From Pomacea canaliculata (Eukaryota; Mollusca; Gastropoda; Architaenioglossa; Ampullariidae), in assembly GCF_003073045.1 (NCBI RefSeq), contig NC_037592.1, forward strand, positions 8,765,507 to 8,829,506: a stretch of DNA of 64,000 nucleotides, given 5' to 3'. The notes under the pieces were generated by a model. It was given only the letters and a program-made list of their open reading frames with translations. It was not told the origin of the DNA and searched no databases. Every line of letters begins with the position of its first letter. The stretch's first letter is position 1. This document shows, piece by piece, positions 23,945 through 37,444 of the stretch. The translations under genes were made by a program, and so were the position numbers.

Positions 23945-25849
23945 ATGGATATAAAGGCTTATTTTACGTGTAAGAAGCCAAGACGTTCAAACAGACTGAT
24001 TGTGAAGGAAGTAGAAGAAAAAAAGGTGCAGGCAATTACACAAAGTCCTCTGGGTTATTTTGATATATTACCGATCGAGCTCAAGTTCTGCGTTCTTGGA
24101 TATCTATCCAGTGAGTAGTCTGTTTGTCTTGAAATTCTAATAGCCAGTGATACATGCGCTTATTGAATGGAGAGGTTGATCTCAAGGCGGGTGATAGTTG
24201 GAAATCAGTGATATCATGAGGAGAGTTGAAAATGCCATTCATTTGTGGTCGCTTTAGCTTTCAAGTTGTAAGATGATCGACCCATCAGAGAGAAAGAGAA
24301 GCCTAGGCGATTAATTAAGCCAAACTTGTCCATTGTCTACAGTGACGTGAACATAATTATTGAGTAATCAAGTAATAAAATAGGTTTAACCACCTTTTTA
24401 TTACAGTGGTAGGACTTTTAATGTTTTTGTTTTTGTGATAATGTTTTCGTGGCTGCAGTCGATGATCTTAGCCTCCTAACCATCACATCCAAGTCGATGC
24501 GGAACTTAGTAGAGTGCTATCGTGTGAGTATGTTTCACACACGTGAAGTGATCGTGCATTCCCGAGCACATGGCGTACTGGATGTAGAAAACCAGGCCGA
24601 ATGGCTCCAGCGGTATAAGAAACTCGGTAAGTTTCCCGCAGTGTTGCTCGTCCGAAAAACGATAAAGGGATGGAAGAGTAATGATCATTTTGCAGAAAAC
24701 TGCATTTTGAGATGAAGTCTTTCACGCGTGTACACATAATCTTACATGTAAAATTATGTTTTACAAAAATACTGAGGCATGCCTTCATCAATGCATTTTA
24801 TCTTTCGTTCTTTTGTCTTTTCTTTTTCTTTCACCTCCCTGCCCACACATTTGCATGTAGAACTACAAAAGAAAATTGTCCTTACCGATGTTACTATTTT
24901 CTTACTGCTGCTACTAATAATAGTTATCATATTATCATTTGTAAAGTTTTCTCGCAACATTGAGGTTACGCTCGGACTCATTAAAACATAACAAACGTTA
25001 AAAGTTACACATTAAAAATTAAAACCTTACAGAAAAAAAGGCAAGACTTTAACGAAAAAAAAAAAACCAACCAGAGCAACAATAGCAAATTTCTTCCTTA
25101 CCTCCGTTCCATATAAAGCATGTTCATATAAAGAAAAATAGTTAACTTAGTGTAGACTAGTAATGGTATAAAAAGGCCTGGGAGCTCCTTCACATGGGAA
25201 ATCTGTAATTGTATACCATGTGCTCATTATATCCATGAATGCCATCAATTTCGTAATTTTAAATTTTTTACAGGCTTGTTAATGAAACGATCAACTTGCC
25301 TATATGCCACGAAAGAGAGATTGAAAATTGTCAATGACTTCTTAACGAGAGTAAGCTCTGTTTTTTGTTTTTTTGTTTTTTAAGCATTTTAAGTGTAATT
25401 TAAAGGGAAGAATTTTTACATTCCCTCTTCTCTAGGAGTATAAAATTTATCTAACGTGTTTCGCACATCAGGTGGATCTGTCTGTGGTCCCTCAACGATA
25501 ATACTTTTACCTTTTACCTGTAGATGATGTGTGCCAATACAGAGAACTGCAAAGACCAGACTCGCTGTGTTGCACAGCTGTGTTTCGGAAAGTTTTTACA
25601 TACAATGATCGCAGGATGGGACGATAGCGAATGCCAGAGAGCTTTCGACGCAATATGTCAACACACTTTCATATTGAAGAACATGAAGATTGTCGTCAGT
25701 TCCAAGCCAGGTGACACTTTTAATACGAAGGTAACCACTTTAATTGTGGAGCATAGATCTTTCTATCCAACAAATAGGAGAATTTTTGAAAAAAAAAAAT
25801 ATGAAGATGGTTTTGTGACGACGACGATGATGACGATGTTGACGACGAC

Positions 25850-25898
<49 letters not shown>

Positions 25899-28800
25899 AT
25901 GATGATAGGAGCTCACCCGTGCCTTGAATACGACGTGCGCTGTTTCCTTCGGCGCGTGTTTTTGGACGCTTGCAGCAACGTTGCGGACAAAGCATTCTGG
26001 CTGACGCGCATTCTCAAACCCTGGCCATTGGTGCAACAAGCCAGACTTCTTTACCTCTTATATGGTGCTGCACACAACGGTCAGTCATTTCTGTTTTTTT
26101 TCACCCTATCTTCTTTCTTTCTTTTCAAAAAGTTTTCCCAAAAGTCCGATGACGTTTCAGTGTACTCAAAGGACTATTTGATTATCCAGAAGTAAACAAG
26201 CCTGTTCACTCGGCGCATGTTAATAATAACGAGAAGCAGAAAAAGACGAAGAAGATCAATAACTGTGCAAAACGACTATTGTAACATTCAATCAGTCGAA
26301 GAAAATGTTTTTAAAAATCTGAATGAAGTCTCCACCCCACCTCCCCTCTATTCTCGAGACGCAAGCCTTAAAACATCATCACTCATAAAGACATCAACAC
26401 TGTTGTTCCGAATGTCTACGGATATGCCCAATGACCACACGTATCAGTAAATCTCTTATTGGCTCTACTCACGTTTATCCATGTACATGTAACATGTCAA
26501 GGGTTATCACCTCTTTATGTGCATGATGATCTTTGCTCGAAATCGTGCAGGAGTGAAATATGGGGGCTGGGGTATAGTATTGATATATGTCGGATAATTG
26601 CTACCTCGTTCTGCTACCAAATTATATGGAGGTTTCGGTTGACCTTCGACATCTTATAGAGATTTACCAAGAAACCATTGATGTAGCTCATTCAATGTGA
26701 AAGACTAATCAGGTTTATTACTGGATTGTATGTACAACAGTTTTAAGATGTTGTGTAGTTGTTTTGATAAATGTTCACACCCTTGCAGGAGCTATGCTCT
26801 TGAAGCAATAAAAAAAATCAATCAATACTGACCAGATTTTTAATGCTAAGCTCATGTAGATGCTGCAGAACGTTACACTTACACTGCGCTAATGCATCGC
26901 GTGCAAGAACTTAGTGTTGCAACGTGGAATGAAGCTTACTTGCTGAAATTTCCCTATGACTGTTGACAGAAGAAGTGCTGTGGTACCAGATGTGCGGCAG
27001 CTCCGTTGACGTGACGCACCTGGCGCACTACTTCGGCGGCCTGGCGTGCGCCATGCAGACTCTGTACGCTCAAAGCAACGAGTGGTCTGAGGACGACCTC
27101 ATCAGCATCCTGGACGAGATGACTAGTCAGTGGTGATGCCCCCTACTTTACCTAGTACACATTCACTTTTGCACAGACTGTAGAAATTAACTTACGTTCT
27201 GTTGCATTATGTATACATAGTTGCCGGTTTGTTTGGTTTATTTCTACTGGAATAGTGTTAATGGTAATAGAAAGGATAATGTTAGGAAGAGCAATGTATT
27301 CAGTCAGGAAAATTTCTTTGTCAAGGTTGTCCCGAGGAGTGGGTCGCGGAGAATGTAGCTGCGCTTTTACTGGCCTGCGGCGATGCGCTGACATCAAAAA
27401 TGTTGGTCAGCAAGGCCATCAACGGCAGAGTGCTCGAGTTGAGCAGTATAATCACCTCTTTCTGTCTGGCAAGTACATGAAAATACATTCTTACATATTT
27501 TCGATAGTAAATACAATATATAATATACTCCACAGCGAATACACTACATGTATTCCACAGTAAATTCTACATAAGAAATAGTTGTGCATATAATCGATCT
27601 ACTCCATCTGATGATACTCAACTGGTGGATCACTTCTTTTGTATGTTATTAGTCTTAAATTTCTTACTGTCTGTTAATTATGAATCTTTAGGCTTCGTTG
27701 ATGGCAGAAGTAGTAGTTGGATCGGGGAACATTTTCCTCTCGTGTCTATTCGTCGATCCATTTCCCCACTGTTTATATATGTTCACTTAAGATTGTATCC
27801 TGACACGATTATTTCCCTTTTTAAAGACCAACGTGAATGGTTCGTCTTTTTTGCAGGTATCGATAGATATAGGCGATTTAAAACTAACCTGTGAATTTTA
27901 GCCTCCGAAGCCCATCCGTTAATTGTCCGGTAATAAAGTACGCGATTCGCGCACCTGCGATCAGCGAGCGCTGCGAACAATGTATTACGTCATACTAGTA
28001 CACCAAAGAGAAAAAGAGAATGAGATTTCAGATTATTCAGACGCTGAAAGTCTGAATTTATCGTGCTATATAACTATAGTAGCAGTTTTTCAGAACCGGA
28101 GGAAACTGCACAAATAGAACCGTACATATTCAAGCGCGAGGGTTCCCCAGTCTCAAACACATTGGAAGCATAGGCGATTTGCGATGGCGATGATCACCGA
28201 CTTCACACGACATCATCACCAACGATTGTGGTAGGGGTGGCGATGGACATACGCCTTACCACCGTATATAGTGCTCAATTCAAGGGCACTAACAAACTTT
28301 TCTTGTGAACGGCGTTATTATTATTTGAATTAATGTTGGTGTCGACATGACTTTTACCATACACTGCCGAAAACAGCATTTTCGTGTATCAGGTGAGCGT
28401 GAAGAACAGCTGCGGGCTTAGTCACGTGCTGGGACTCGTGCAGAGCGTGCTTCAGGCCATGGATAACACGCGCGACCGCATATTCTTCCTCAACGGTCTG
28501 ATGGACATGTTCAAAGAGCTGATTCTGGATCTCCACGGCTTCGCAGACTCAGGTACGTCTGGTGATAGAAAGTTCTGTTGCCATATACCTTACATAGTGA
28601 ATTTGGTCTTTGGTTTTTACCTCACCGGCCGCATATGAAGACATGTCACCACTGAAAACACTCTGTACTTAACAAATAACAAAAAAAAATTGATGCAAAC
28701 TGTTTTAGTTTAATTATGCTCGAACACGTCCGTACAGTCTGCACGAGTGTTTGCTTTACCTCACTACCCATCTCCGTACGCGTATGTGTGTGCGTGCGTG

Positions 28801-29119
28801 AGAGAGCGTAAGTGTAAAATCTACTCCTCGTCTACTTGTGTGCATTTTCTCATAAAATTATAGAACCTGCATGACTGTCGGATGTTTATATATCTGTCTA
28901 CTGAATGCCGTACCAATTTATGTATAGCTGGTCTCTTTGCTCTCATTTTATTTTTAAATGTTCTCACGTGTTTAATTGGCACTGTTTGCCCACGTATTAC
29001 AAACCATCATAACTGTTTCAGACGAGGATGGAAACGAGGAGAAACTATACTTCCTGGTGACGGCCTTCGCAGAATTCTCAAAGAGGATAATCCATTTGGC
29101 GTTTAAAACCATGCTGTGA
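23945..29119 (+). CDS. FBXO47: F-box only protein 47
   Basis: Exons: 23945-24110, 24459-24626, 25274-25350, 25524-25710, 25909-26079, 26970-27125, 27326-27468, 28393-28552 and 29022-29119 (TGA). Phases agree and give 441 residues, close to the vertebrate protein. F-box proteins are the substrate adaptors of SCF ubiquitin ligases, and FBXO47 is known from meiosis and germ-line work. The N-terminus has the RRSNR motif, then the F-box (LGYFDILPIELKFCVLGYLS). Later family blocks are TKERLKIV, TMIAGWDDSEC, the strongly conserved AFWLTRILKPWPLVQQARLL in exon 5, PEEWVAENVAALL and SKAINGR. The ATG at 23945 is chosen for its better context (G at -3, G at +4). An in-frame ATG at 23930 is possible. Intron 7 has a GC donor (27469-27474). 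Intron 4 is 198 bp and stays open in frame. Confidence 0.94.
25818..25905. repeat. GAC/GAT trinucleotide microsatellite at an intron 3' end
   Basis: Mostly perfect GAT repeats preceded by GACGACGAT variants. They occupy the place of the polypyrimidine tract before the FBXO47 exon-5 acceptor (AG at 25907-25908). Confidence 0.9.
27821..28120. repeat. Dispersed ~300-bp repeat, copy B (FBXO47 intron 7)
   Basis: It starts TTAAAGACCAACGTGAATGG and follows copy A (19427-19730) through ATAGGCGAT, ACCTGTGAATTTTAGCCTCC and the CAGAACC end. It is less hairpin-like than A. It carries extra GC-rich sequence (27940-27980) that is absent or diverged in A. Confidence 0.75.
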
Positions 29120-30480
29120 GTACATCCTGCCTGCGTACGCCGATGGTACCTTCGTGCTCAAACGGTTCTGCCGCAGCACAAGTTTAGCTATGCCCGAAGA
29201 AGCTGATCCTTGCTACGTACACATCGGCAGAGAACGAACATGGTAGTGGATTTTGTTAGCTTTTTTTTTTAAACCCTTCTCGTCATGCCAAAAGAGTTGC
29301 GTGTCCCTGACCCTGATCGCGATTTTTCTGTTCAATCGGGGGTGATCAACTTGGAAAAACCTCAAGTACATAAACGGAAATGGTCCCTTCTCCGGTGTAC
29401 CGATAATTTACTTTCCAATGGACCGAATAACTGTAGGAAGTAAAGTTAGACAATTATTGACCTCCAGTTCACATGCATATTTCTGAATAATCTTCTTTAG
29501 ACATTATCTTGCTTCCCTTGTGTTAGGTTTTGACCACACGTTGTTTGGGAGTTTGTGCTGGTCTTTATGTACCTGGCGTCATGGACACTCATTTATATTA
29601 AGCGTTTCCAATATGGGTTACTACGTGTGGGACTAGGTGTCCAGCCCCTACATTGCTCCACCTTTTTCTGCCTAGTATTTCAGACATCTTTGTGAAGTAA
29701 AAGAAACGAACAATAACTTTGAAAAAAGTTATCATAAATCTCGATTTTACACACTTAGGACTTTTTTAATCGGAATAAAACCTAATGCATTAGGACTTCC
29801 CCCTAACATTATTGTTTGTTAGAGAAAAATGCCGAATTTCTATTTATAATTTTCTTTGGAGTCATTCTCGCATGTCCTCATTTCCCTTGAGGTAACCCAC
29901 AAAACAGCTTGGTCTCACTTGCCCTTGTATTTTTATGCCCTGAAATCGGCTTTTCTTTGTCGGGTGAGAATCCCTATTTGTTGTTTTGTCAGTGCTCTGT
30001 CCGGGACAGGCACGTGATGTTGTCTTGTTATACAGCACTACTGTGTGCTGTATTACTTTCGGTTTACTTTTTAAAGGTGCAACCTATCACTGCAAGGTGA
30101 TCATCTAATCTTAGAAAGGACTTGAAATGTTTGTATGTTGTTTCTCTTCTTCCTGCTTACCGTCTTTCTCCCTCCCATTCACACCCTCCATCTCATTATC
30201 GCCTATTTACTTATGAAGAATTCTTGTTGACGTTGAAAGAAAGGCATTGTTATTGTTGATATTTATATTATGGAAAATCTGTTTCTTTACATATATTTCA
30301 TTGTTTTCTCACACTTGTAAATAATTTAATGGTTTCGGATTGTAACAGCATACAATACTGGTGAAGAGGTTTTGCTAATGAAATAAATTATTAACTGAGC
30401 TCGCCTTGGTATGTTAAACTTTAAAAAAAATGGCCTTTGGATTTCAAATTTATATATGTAATAATAAATACAAAGGTATT
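29120..30480 (+). other. FBXO47 3' UTR and gene end
   Basis: No further exon is seen. AATAAA within 30375-30395 (AATGAAATAAATTA) is the likely poly(A) signal, giving a 3' UTR of about 1.3 kb. Confidence 0.45.
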
Positions 30481-30504
30481 ACGCAAAATGATTCTCTAAT
30501 ACTC

Positions 30505-30510
30505 TTTATT
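30505..30510 (-). terminator. Candidate tetraspanin polyadenylation signal
   Basis: AATAAA on the minus strand (TTTATT as written), the last good signal before the converging FBXO47 end. If used, the tetraspanin 3' UTR is about 6.9 kb. Earlier signals could also be used. Confidence 0.3.
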
Positions 30511-33500
30511 GATTGAATCATACATATACGCTATAACAAAATTTTATAAGGACTATAAAGTTTTTTCCGACTATGTAAATTGCTGTTAGATTTGATGCTT
30601 TTAAAGAATCTGAGCCTAAGCTGACACGATATTTTATTAAAGCGACCTTTTACTGGGGAAAAGGATGCAAGCAGGTGCACTTGGAATAAGCAGTGGCAGA
30701 ATGCAATGTGCCAGAGCTCAGACTTAAACCTTGCTCAGTGTCTTGCCCAGATGCAAAAGACTGAAAGACAAAGACTGTGCACATCAAATTTCACTCCAGA
30801 ATCTGTCCTCTTCTCTGCAGGGAGATTGGTTAAAGAATCTAAAATGAATTTAACTGAATCTCTTTGTGACCAATGAGGTAAGCATCAATTTAACGATTTC
30901 TTAAACAATCCCTCAAAAGGCTTACATCAGGTCAATCTCTAAAATATAATGGCTTTGTGTGCAGCTAAAGGCTTGATTTGATTATTTCCTGAAAACATCT
31001 TTAAATGATCTTGTCCTGAGCCTCCAGGGCTTCAACCATTTCCCAGTTAAGCTGTGAAGCAGGTCTAAATGCTATACTGGATCAAGACTAACTTTTCATC
31101 TATTTTGCAACAATATCAACAAGAAAAGTTTTGAACAAAACTACACAAACAACTTATGACTGACAATACTCATTTAATCAGTACCAAAGCTGACAATGCT
31201 TTCTGCCAACTTGGCAACTGGTGTCTAAAACATCAAAAATTGGAACAAAGTGAACAACACGGACAGCCTCCATTGCTTTTTGTTCTCCTTAATAATGAAA
31301 AGACATTCACCAACACTGACAAAATTCTTTCTCATTGTTTCTTGTATGTACAATGCCAAACGTTCAGTTTTAAAAACGTCTTCTACAACTAAAACTGAAA
31401 ACTATATATGTAAAAATGCCAACAAAAGCATAATAATTAATTATGAAAAATAAACACAAATGACCCGCATAATAAGTGTCTGCAATTATTAAACAAATTA
31501 AATACAAAAAAGCACTACTGATTGGCTTAGAGAGCAGCTAAACAAAAAATAGAAAAAGGTGGTAGAATTTTAAATAAGAGAATATAAGTAAAAAAAAAAA
31601 AAAAAACTCCAAGACCAATAAAAATATACCAAAAAATAAATTAAAAAAAAACAATCTGCACTTAATGTTTATCACTGAAAGCAACTTTTCAAAAGAAAAT
31701 TAAACATATTGAACAGTTTCTTAAATTCTAGTGCATAATTAATACTGTCAGAAAAGAACCGATCAATGTCAAACAAAACCTAGTTCATTAAATATTCCAT
31801 AAAAACCTCATTGCGGCCCATTAAGCCTTTGAATGGATGAAGAATAAATGAGCATGTTTGGTATAAAATTCTACTGCAATAGCTTAGGATACAGGTTACT
31901 TCACATGAGCAATTTTGTTTGCACAAATGTAATATATTACAATTATTTCCTTGCCCATCCAAAACTAACATGTACACACAAACAGCAAAAATACAAGTGT
32001 TCAGAAAAACATGGAAAAATCTAAATATTTTTAGAAACCTAACAATTTAAAGAAATGCTCATTTGTTAACTAGTGAAACCCTGAGGCCATTTCTGAAAAC
32101 ATTAGCAGTTACAACTCTTCATATTGCCACTACTATCCAGCACAAATGCTGGGTGAGAATGGTAATGTATGTGATGGTATGTAATATATAACTAGGGGTA
32201 ACCTCAAGTGAAAAAGGTGAAGGTAAAAATACTTCTTAACCTTTATGTGGTTGAAGAGCAAGCTGCTGGAGACAACACTTTTCTTGGGGCTAGCTTTTAA
32301 TGAAGGTGATGCCTATTTCCTCTCCCTCACTGCCTTACCTTCATGAATTCAGATTCCCATTTCTGACAGCTGGGGAAATTTGCTGCCTCTGGGTTCAGAT
32401 GCAACTTCTCTTTCACCACTTGGCTATCCCATTCCCCAGGGGTAACTTTGGGGGAACATTCTGCCATAAAGTGTAGTGAGCGATGAGGCTGGCAGGAAAA
32501 ATGAGCTGAAATTGTATTTACAGGACAATATCTCCCTTCTGGATAAATGAGCATCTCTGTTATAAATGTTTAAAAAATTGGAAAAACATGGCATGCTAAT
32601 ATCATTTATACATAGTCACCCTCAGACTAATGGAATTTTAAACTTTCAATCTTTTAATAAAATTATGTGTCAAAGTTCATTGCATCTAACTCATCTCTGC
32701 TAAAATGCTTATTAGACAAACAGCAACAAATAACTCCCCTAAAAAAAGCCAGAAACTGTCAACTCCTTAATATGATACTATGCATAGAACCAAGTTTCCT
32801 GGAAAGAATAAACATTCAACTGATTTAACACTGCTTTTAGTGTTACAAGTGCATTAGGGCTTGTAGACAGGCTTAAAGAGAAGAAATGGTAAGTGTGAGA
32901 GAGACGCTTTTGAATCTTGACTTTTACAACATATGACGTTTGACCCTGGCCCTATTTCTCCTAAAAAGTGTTGTGACAAAACAAAGTGTTGTTAACACAG
33001 CTAAGAAAATTAAAAAAGAAACTGCATTTTGCCATTGCATACAGAATGGAAGCCAGGTTGTTATTTAGCATGTGTTTAGCCTCTAAGCTTAAATTGTCTA
33101 GAATGAATATACCATTTTAAGAAATTCATCTATTTTCATGCATTTAAAAAAAAATTACTCACTGCACAAGGTATTATCCAAAGCCTACAAGATTTTCAGC
33201 GCTCTTTCAGCAAAATGAAAACCAAAAACTTTAATGCCTAAAGACAGGACATAAGTGATGCAACCCTGTGTAACCTATTTGTTTATGAAGCTTTTAATCT
33301 ACTACTTTGTTTAATGCCTAGTCAGCTTACAAAGGATTTCCATACTTATCTAGAATAGAAGAAAAGAAAACTATACCTTCATCTGAAAATTGCAACATTA
33401 AAGTCACTACTGTGATTCACACAATGTTAAAGCAATGCTTCATCTCGTCACTTTCCATCTGTTTATCCTTTCTTGTGTAATTTCTATTTTTCTCAGACTA

Positions 33501-36500
33501 TTGCCTGATAAGGAAATATTAAAAATTCATGCAAGTAGCAAAGGTATTAAAGTGCAGTTTCAACAGGAGATTGGTAAGTTGTGATGGGGTGGGTGAACCC
33601 ACCACCAAGATGATTAGTGTATTAAGCACCATGTAAACTTGTAGACATTCAATTTTTAATTCTTATGCTTACATATTTTTCTTTCTAACACTAAAACTAT
33701 CTTTCCCCCAACCTTCCCCACAAAAGAATTGTCTTTTTTTTCCCTCAAATTCTCAACTGTACCTGTGAAGTCTCAGATTATATACACCACTCCACATTTC
33801 AGAAGAAATATAAGATATGTACTTGCAAGAAACATGAGAATGACATCCAGTGACCACTGTTCAATCAAAATGACAGGCTACAAAAATATTCCAATTATCA
33901 GAAAACATTCAAAAGCAAGTAGAAATATTATGAGGAAAATCCAACATCCACACACTGTCATACAAAGACAAAATTTTGGAAAAATTCAAAATGACAACAT
34001 TTTCTAGCAGAAAAAATATACAAATGACTTCAGTGGTATATGCTAAAATGTACAAAGTTTGTTAGGCAATGCAAAAAAAAAAAAAAATAGCATTATTAAA
34101 AAGCACAAATAGACAAGTAAAAGCACTTAACTGCTTCTGGGAAAAAAAAAAGCAACAAATTTGCAACTAAAATAGAAAATCTCTGAACATGAAGATAGGT
34201 ATTCAACATGAATTCAAAATACATGTAAATAAAACACATTATTTTGTATAAGCATCTCAGGCAAACAAGGAAATGGTGAAAGAGAAAGGGTGGAATGCAA
34301 GCTAAATGGCAACAAAACGAAAAAAAATCTATTGGTAAATAAGGATGGAAATTCTGCATTTTATGCTCTTCAGCTCTATGCACTGTGACACAACTAATTG
34401 CAAGAAACCAACAGTTCATTCTAGATTTCTTTACAGGAACCAACTGGTGCTCACTCAAACAGCTCCAACACCAGAAAATGCAGACAGATTTCTCTACCAC
34501 CATAATTGTAATAGGCGAGATATAAAAAAAAATCAATTCAGTAATAAAAGAAAAGTCATATTTTAAATAAAAGGAAGTCATTGAGGTGACAAACAACAGA
34601 TAAAGCTCATTATTTTAATTCGACTCCCCACCAATTTCTAAACCTCCAAAAAAAGGAAGCTGGAAATACAAGCTTGTGCACACAAAAGCACACACATCCG
34701 CACGCACACACACACACACACAGTGAATAAGCACAAGCCAAGAATCAACTGCACAAATATCCTGTACATAATGAAAGTTAAAATTAAACAGTCATTCTAC
34801 TCTATGTTTATCTTAGGGTCTTATCACTCATTTCTTTGACAAAGCTATCCTCTAGTTTGGGGCTAGCCTGTCTTTTCTGGTGTCTGTCACATTTAGTCAA
34901 ACTCCTTTATCTTCCTTTCACATAACAGACAAAAGTTATAAAAACTGTACACTCTTGCCAAAAGTGAAAAGTAATATCTTTGATTTCAACAACATATGAA
35001 TGCTTAAACTTGACTGGTCCTCTTGTACTGAATCACAACCTACAATTATGGAACTACAACCCTCGGTAGATATTTTTCACTTGAAATCCATTAATGGAGA
35101 TTTAAACAAAATCATCTTGCAAACTGCCCTAAGCACATCAGCAAGCTCCCACATTTGTGAATAAAAGTTGTGATCAAGGCATGAGAGCTGCAGTTTAGTG
35201 CTACAGCTTTTGTCACAATAAGACATTTGCACTGCTAACTCACTTTATTTCCAGCTAGCTAATAATTACTGACCACAAAAATTAATTTGCAAAAGACTTG
35301 ATCCAAAACATCACAGTAGGCATAATTTAAGACACCACTATCTTAAAAATGCCAAGACACATATCTGTTTGCAAATGTCAAGCAGCATTTGGTGATATAA
35401 GAATAGCCCACTGATGCCTTCTAAAACTTGTTCTTTCTTTATTCGTATTTTATTTGATATATATAAATTTTAAGGATTGAAGTTCTAAGACAATGCAGTA
35501 AGAATCTGTTCAAACCACAACCCAGGCAGTTACATGCATGTATTTCTGATATTTTAACTGCTTCAGAAAGGTTTCTTTAAAAAATAATGCCATTCCTCCA
35601 TATGCTGAAAGTTACTTACTGTTTACAACTTTCGATAGTGTAAAGCAAAATTAAAACACACTGGCATAGCAAAACAAACACCAACAATACAAATTTAAAA
35701 CTTCAACTGCATACAGTTGAACCTGTTGAAATAAGTTGGCCATAAAAATACTATCTTCAACACTTACGTTGAAATACATTATTTGATACTCTGCGTCACA
35801 GATGGATGGAATAAGACACCTGCTGGCCACCTTTTCATTGTCTGAATCATAACTTACAATGTTGAAAAAGCTGCCATGAAAGTTATGTCTCTAACACAAT
35901 GATGTACCTCATGTTTTCATCATTTGTCTGACAGATGAAGGCATTTTGAAATTTCTCCACCCCCTATCTTTGTGGAACTGCTGACAGAAGTTCTGGCATA
36001 ATACATTTTTCATTTTCCATTGTTTCCATCTGGTTTTTGTTTGGCCAGATTGTATATTGACTAATTCACATTTCAATGCAGCTTTGACAGTTCTGGAACA
36101 AGAAGCGTTTTCTTCCTTAAGCCTTTACTGCCCCAAGTTTCATTGTAAATACTTGCAAATAAGCAAAAGAGCTCAAATACACTGGATGTATAATTAACTG
36201 CGCAACAGAGACTGCCACAGGCTTATGTAATACACATACCCACTTCAGGTGACAACCAAAGCTAGTGTGTAAATATACTGTAGCTGCATGAACTGCATTA
36301 CATTCAAGGGTAAAATGTAAATCATCCAATTTCTGCTTTTTTTTTTTCAAATGTTGAAAAAATCCTTTTAAAAGCATACAGCAAAACAGCCCAATAGGCA
36401 TCAAGGAGAATACTGTGTACATAACTGATAACACTGTTGCCTAATGAAACATATCCAGATTGTCTTTAATCTGTGAAACAACAAATAGTGATGGTTGGAG

Positions 36501-37444
36501 GAGAAAAAGGAAAATGGATATTTTAAATACATTCCCTTCTATATTCCACTGTAAGTCACGAACATCTTCCAACTCTGCTTCTGAAGCTTTCCTCTTTAAG
36601 AATATGTGTCTAAAATATATCAGTCAGAGCAGATGTATATAAACAATAAAAGGAAAAAAAATTGGTTGCCTCTCTTCATTAATTCAAGCATGTAATAAAT
36701 GCATGCTGATGGAGTTGTGTGTAGGTGTATCCTATATGTCAGATTTTAAGCTCCTAAATAGAGAAAGAGGTAAGACTGACACCAATAGGTGACCAACATC
36801 ATCACATCTACAAAACCTATATTCAGATGTCTTACGTATGGAATTCCACATTAAAATTATAATAAAGGAAAAAGAATTATTGATTTGACTACATTCAAAA
36901 GTACAATTTCACACACCCCAGTCTCACATTGGCAGAAAACTTTTTTCAAACATGTTGCACTAATCAAAATTCTAGTAGTAGTCTTTTATATAAAAATTTT
37001 ACTGTCAGAAATAGACCTAATTTACTTAAACTTTTACTGTCTGTTAACTGAAGAACCTTTTCCTAAATAACATTCTTTTCCTTTTTTGTAAAGGACAAAG
37101 ATTGCTGGGTTATTTTATCTGAACAGCTCAAAAATTATCAGCCCTCAATTCTTTGTATCCTTAAAAAAAAAAAATCTTGACTTGAGCAGGTAAGCTGCCA
37201 GGACACACACTAAGCCACAGTCACTGACCCCAAGACACAAAATCCAATGACTGTCAAGTGATGAGGCAAAAAGGTGGACATAATTAACACCATCATGTTT
37301 CAAGGTTAAGTGCCATCAAAAGTGGCTGATGAACAGTCTTAATGGTATTGCATCAATCATATTTAATACAGCCCAGTTCCCTTGGTGACTGATGGTGAAA
37401 TAAAGGAATACACCTTGTGAGTCGATGGTGACAACAGGCCCTGT
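30511..37444 (-). other. Putative long 3' UTR of the tetraspanin
   Basis: Almost seven kilobases of AT-rich, repeat-poor DNA with no splice-supported frame on either strand. It sits between the tetraspanin stop codon and a minus-strand AATAAA. The lack of transposon fragments, unlike other intergenic parts of the window, fits transcribed UTR, but this is inference. Confidence 0.35.
34681..34721. repeat. CA microsatellite
   Basis: An imperfect then perfect CA run (CACACACATCCGCACGCACACACACACACACAC) inside the putative tetraspanin 3' UTR. Confidence 0.8.

Noticed and set aside
34096..34596. 166-codon minus-strand open frame
   Set aside because: Phe/Cys-rich translation of A-rich DNA within the putative tetraspanin 3' UTR. 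It starts without ATG context and has no homology signal.
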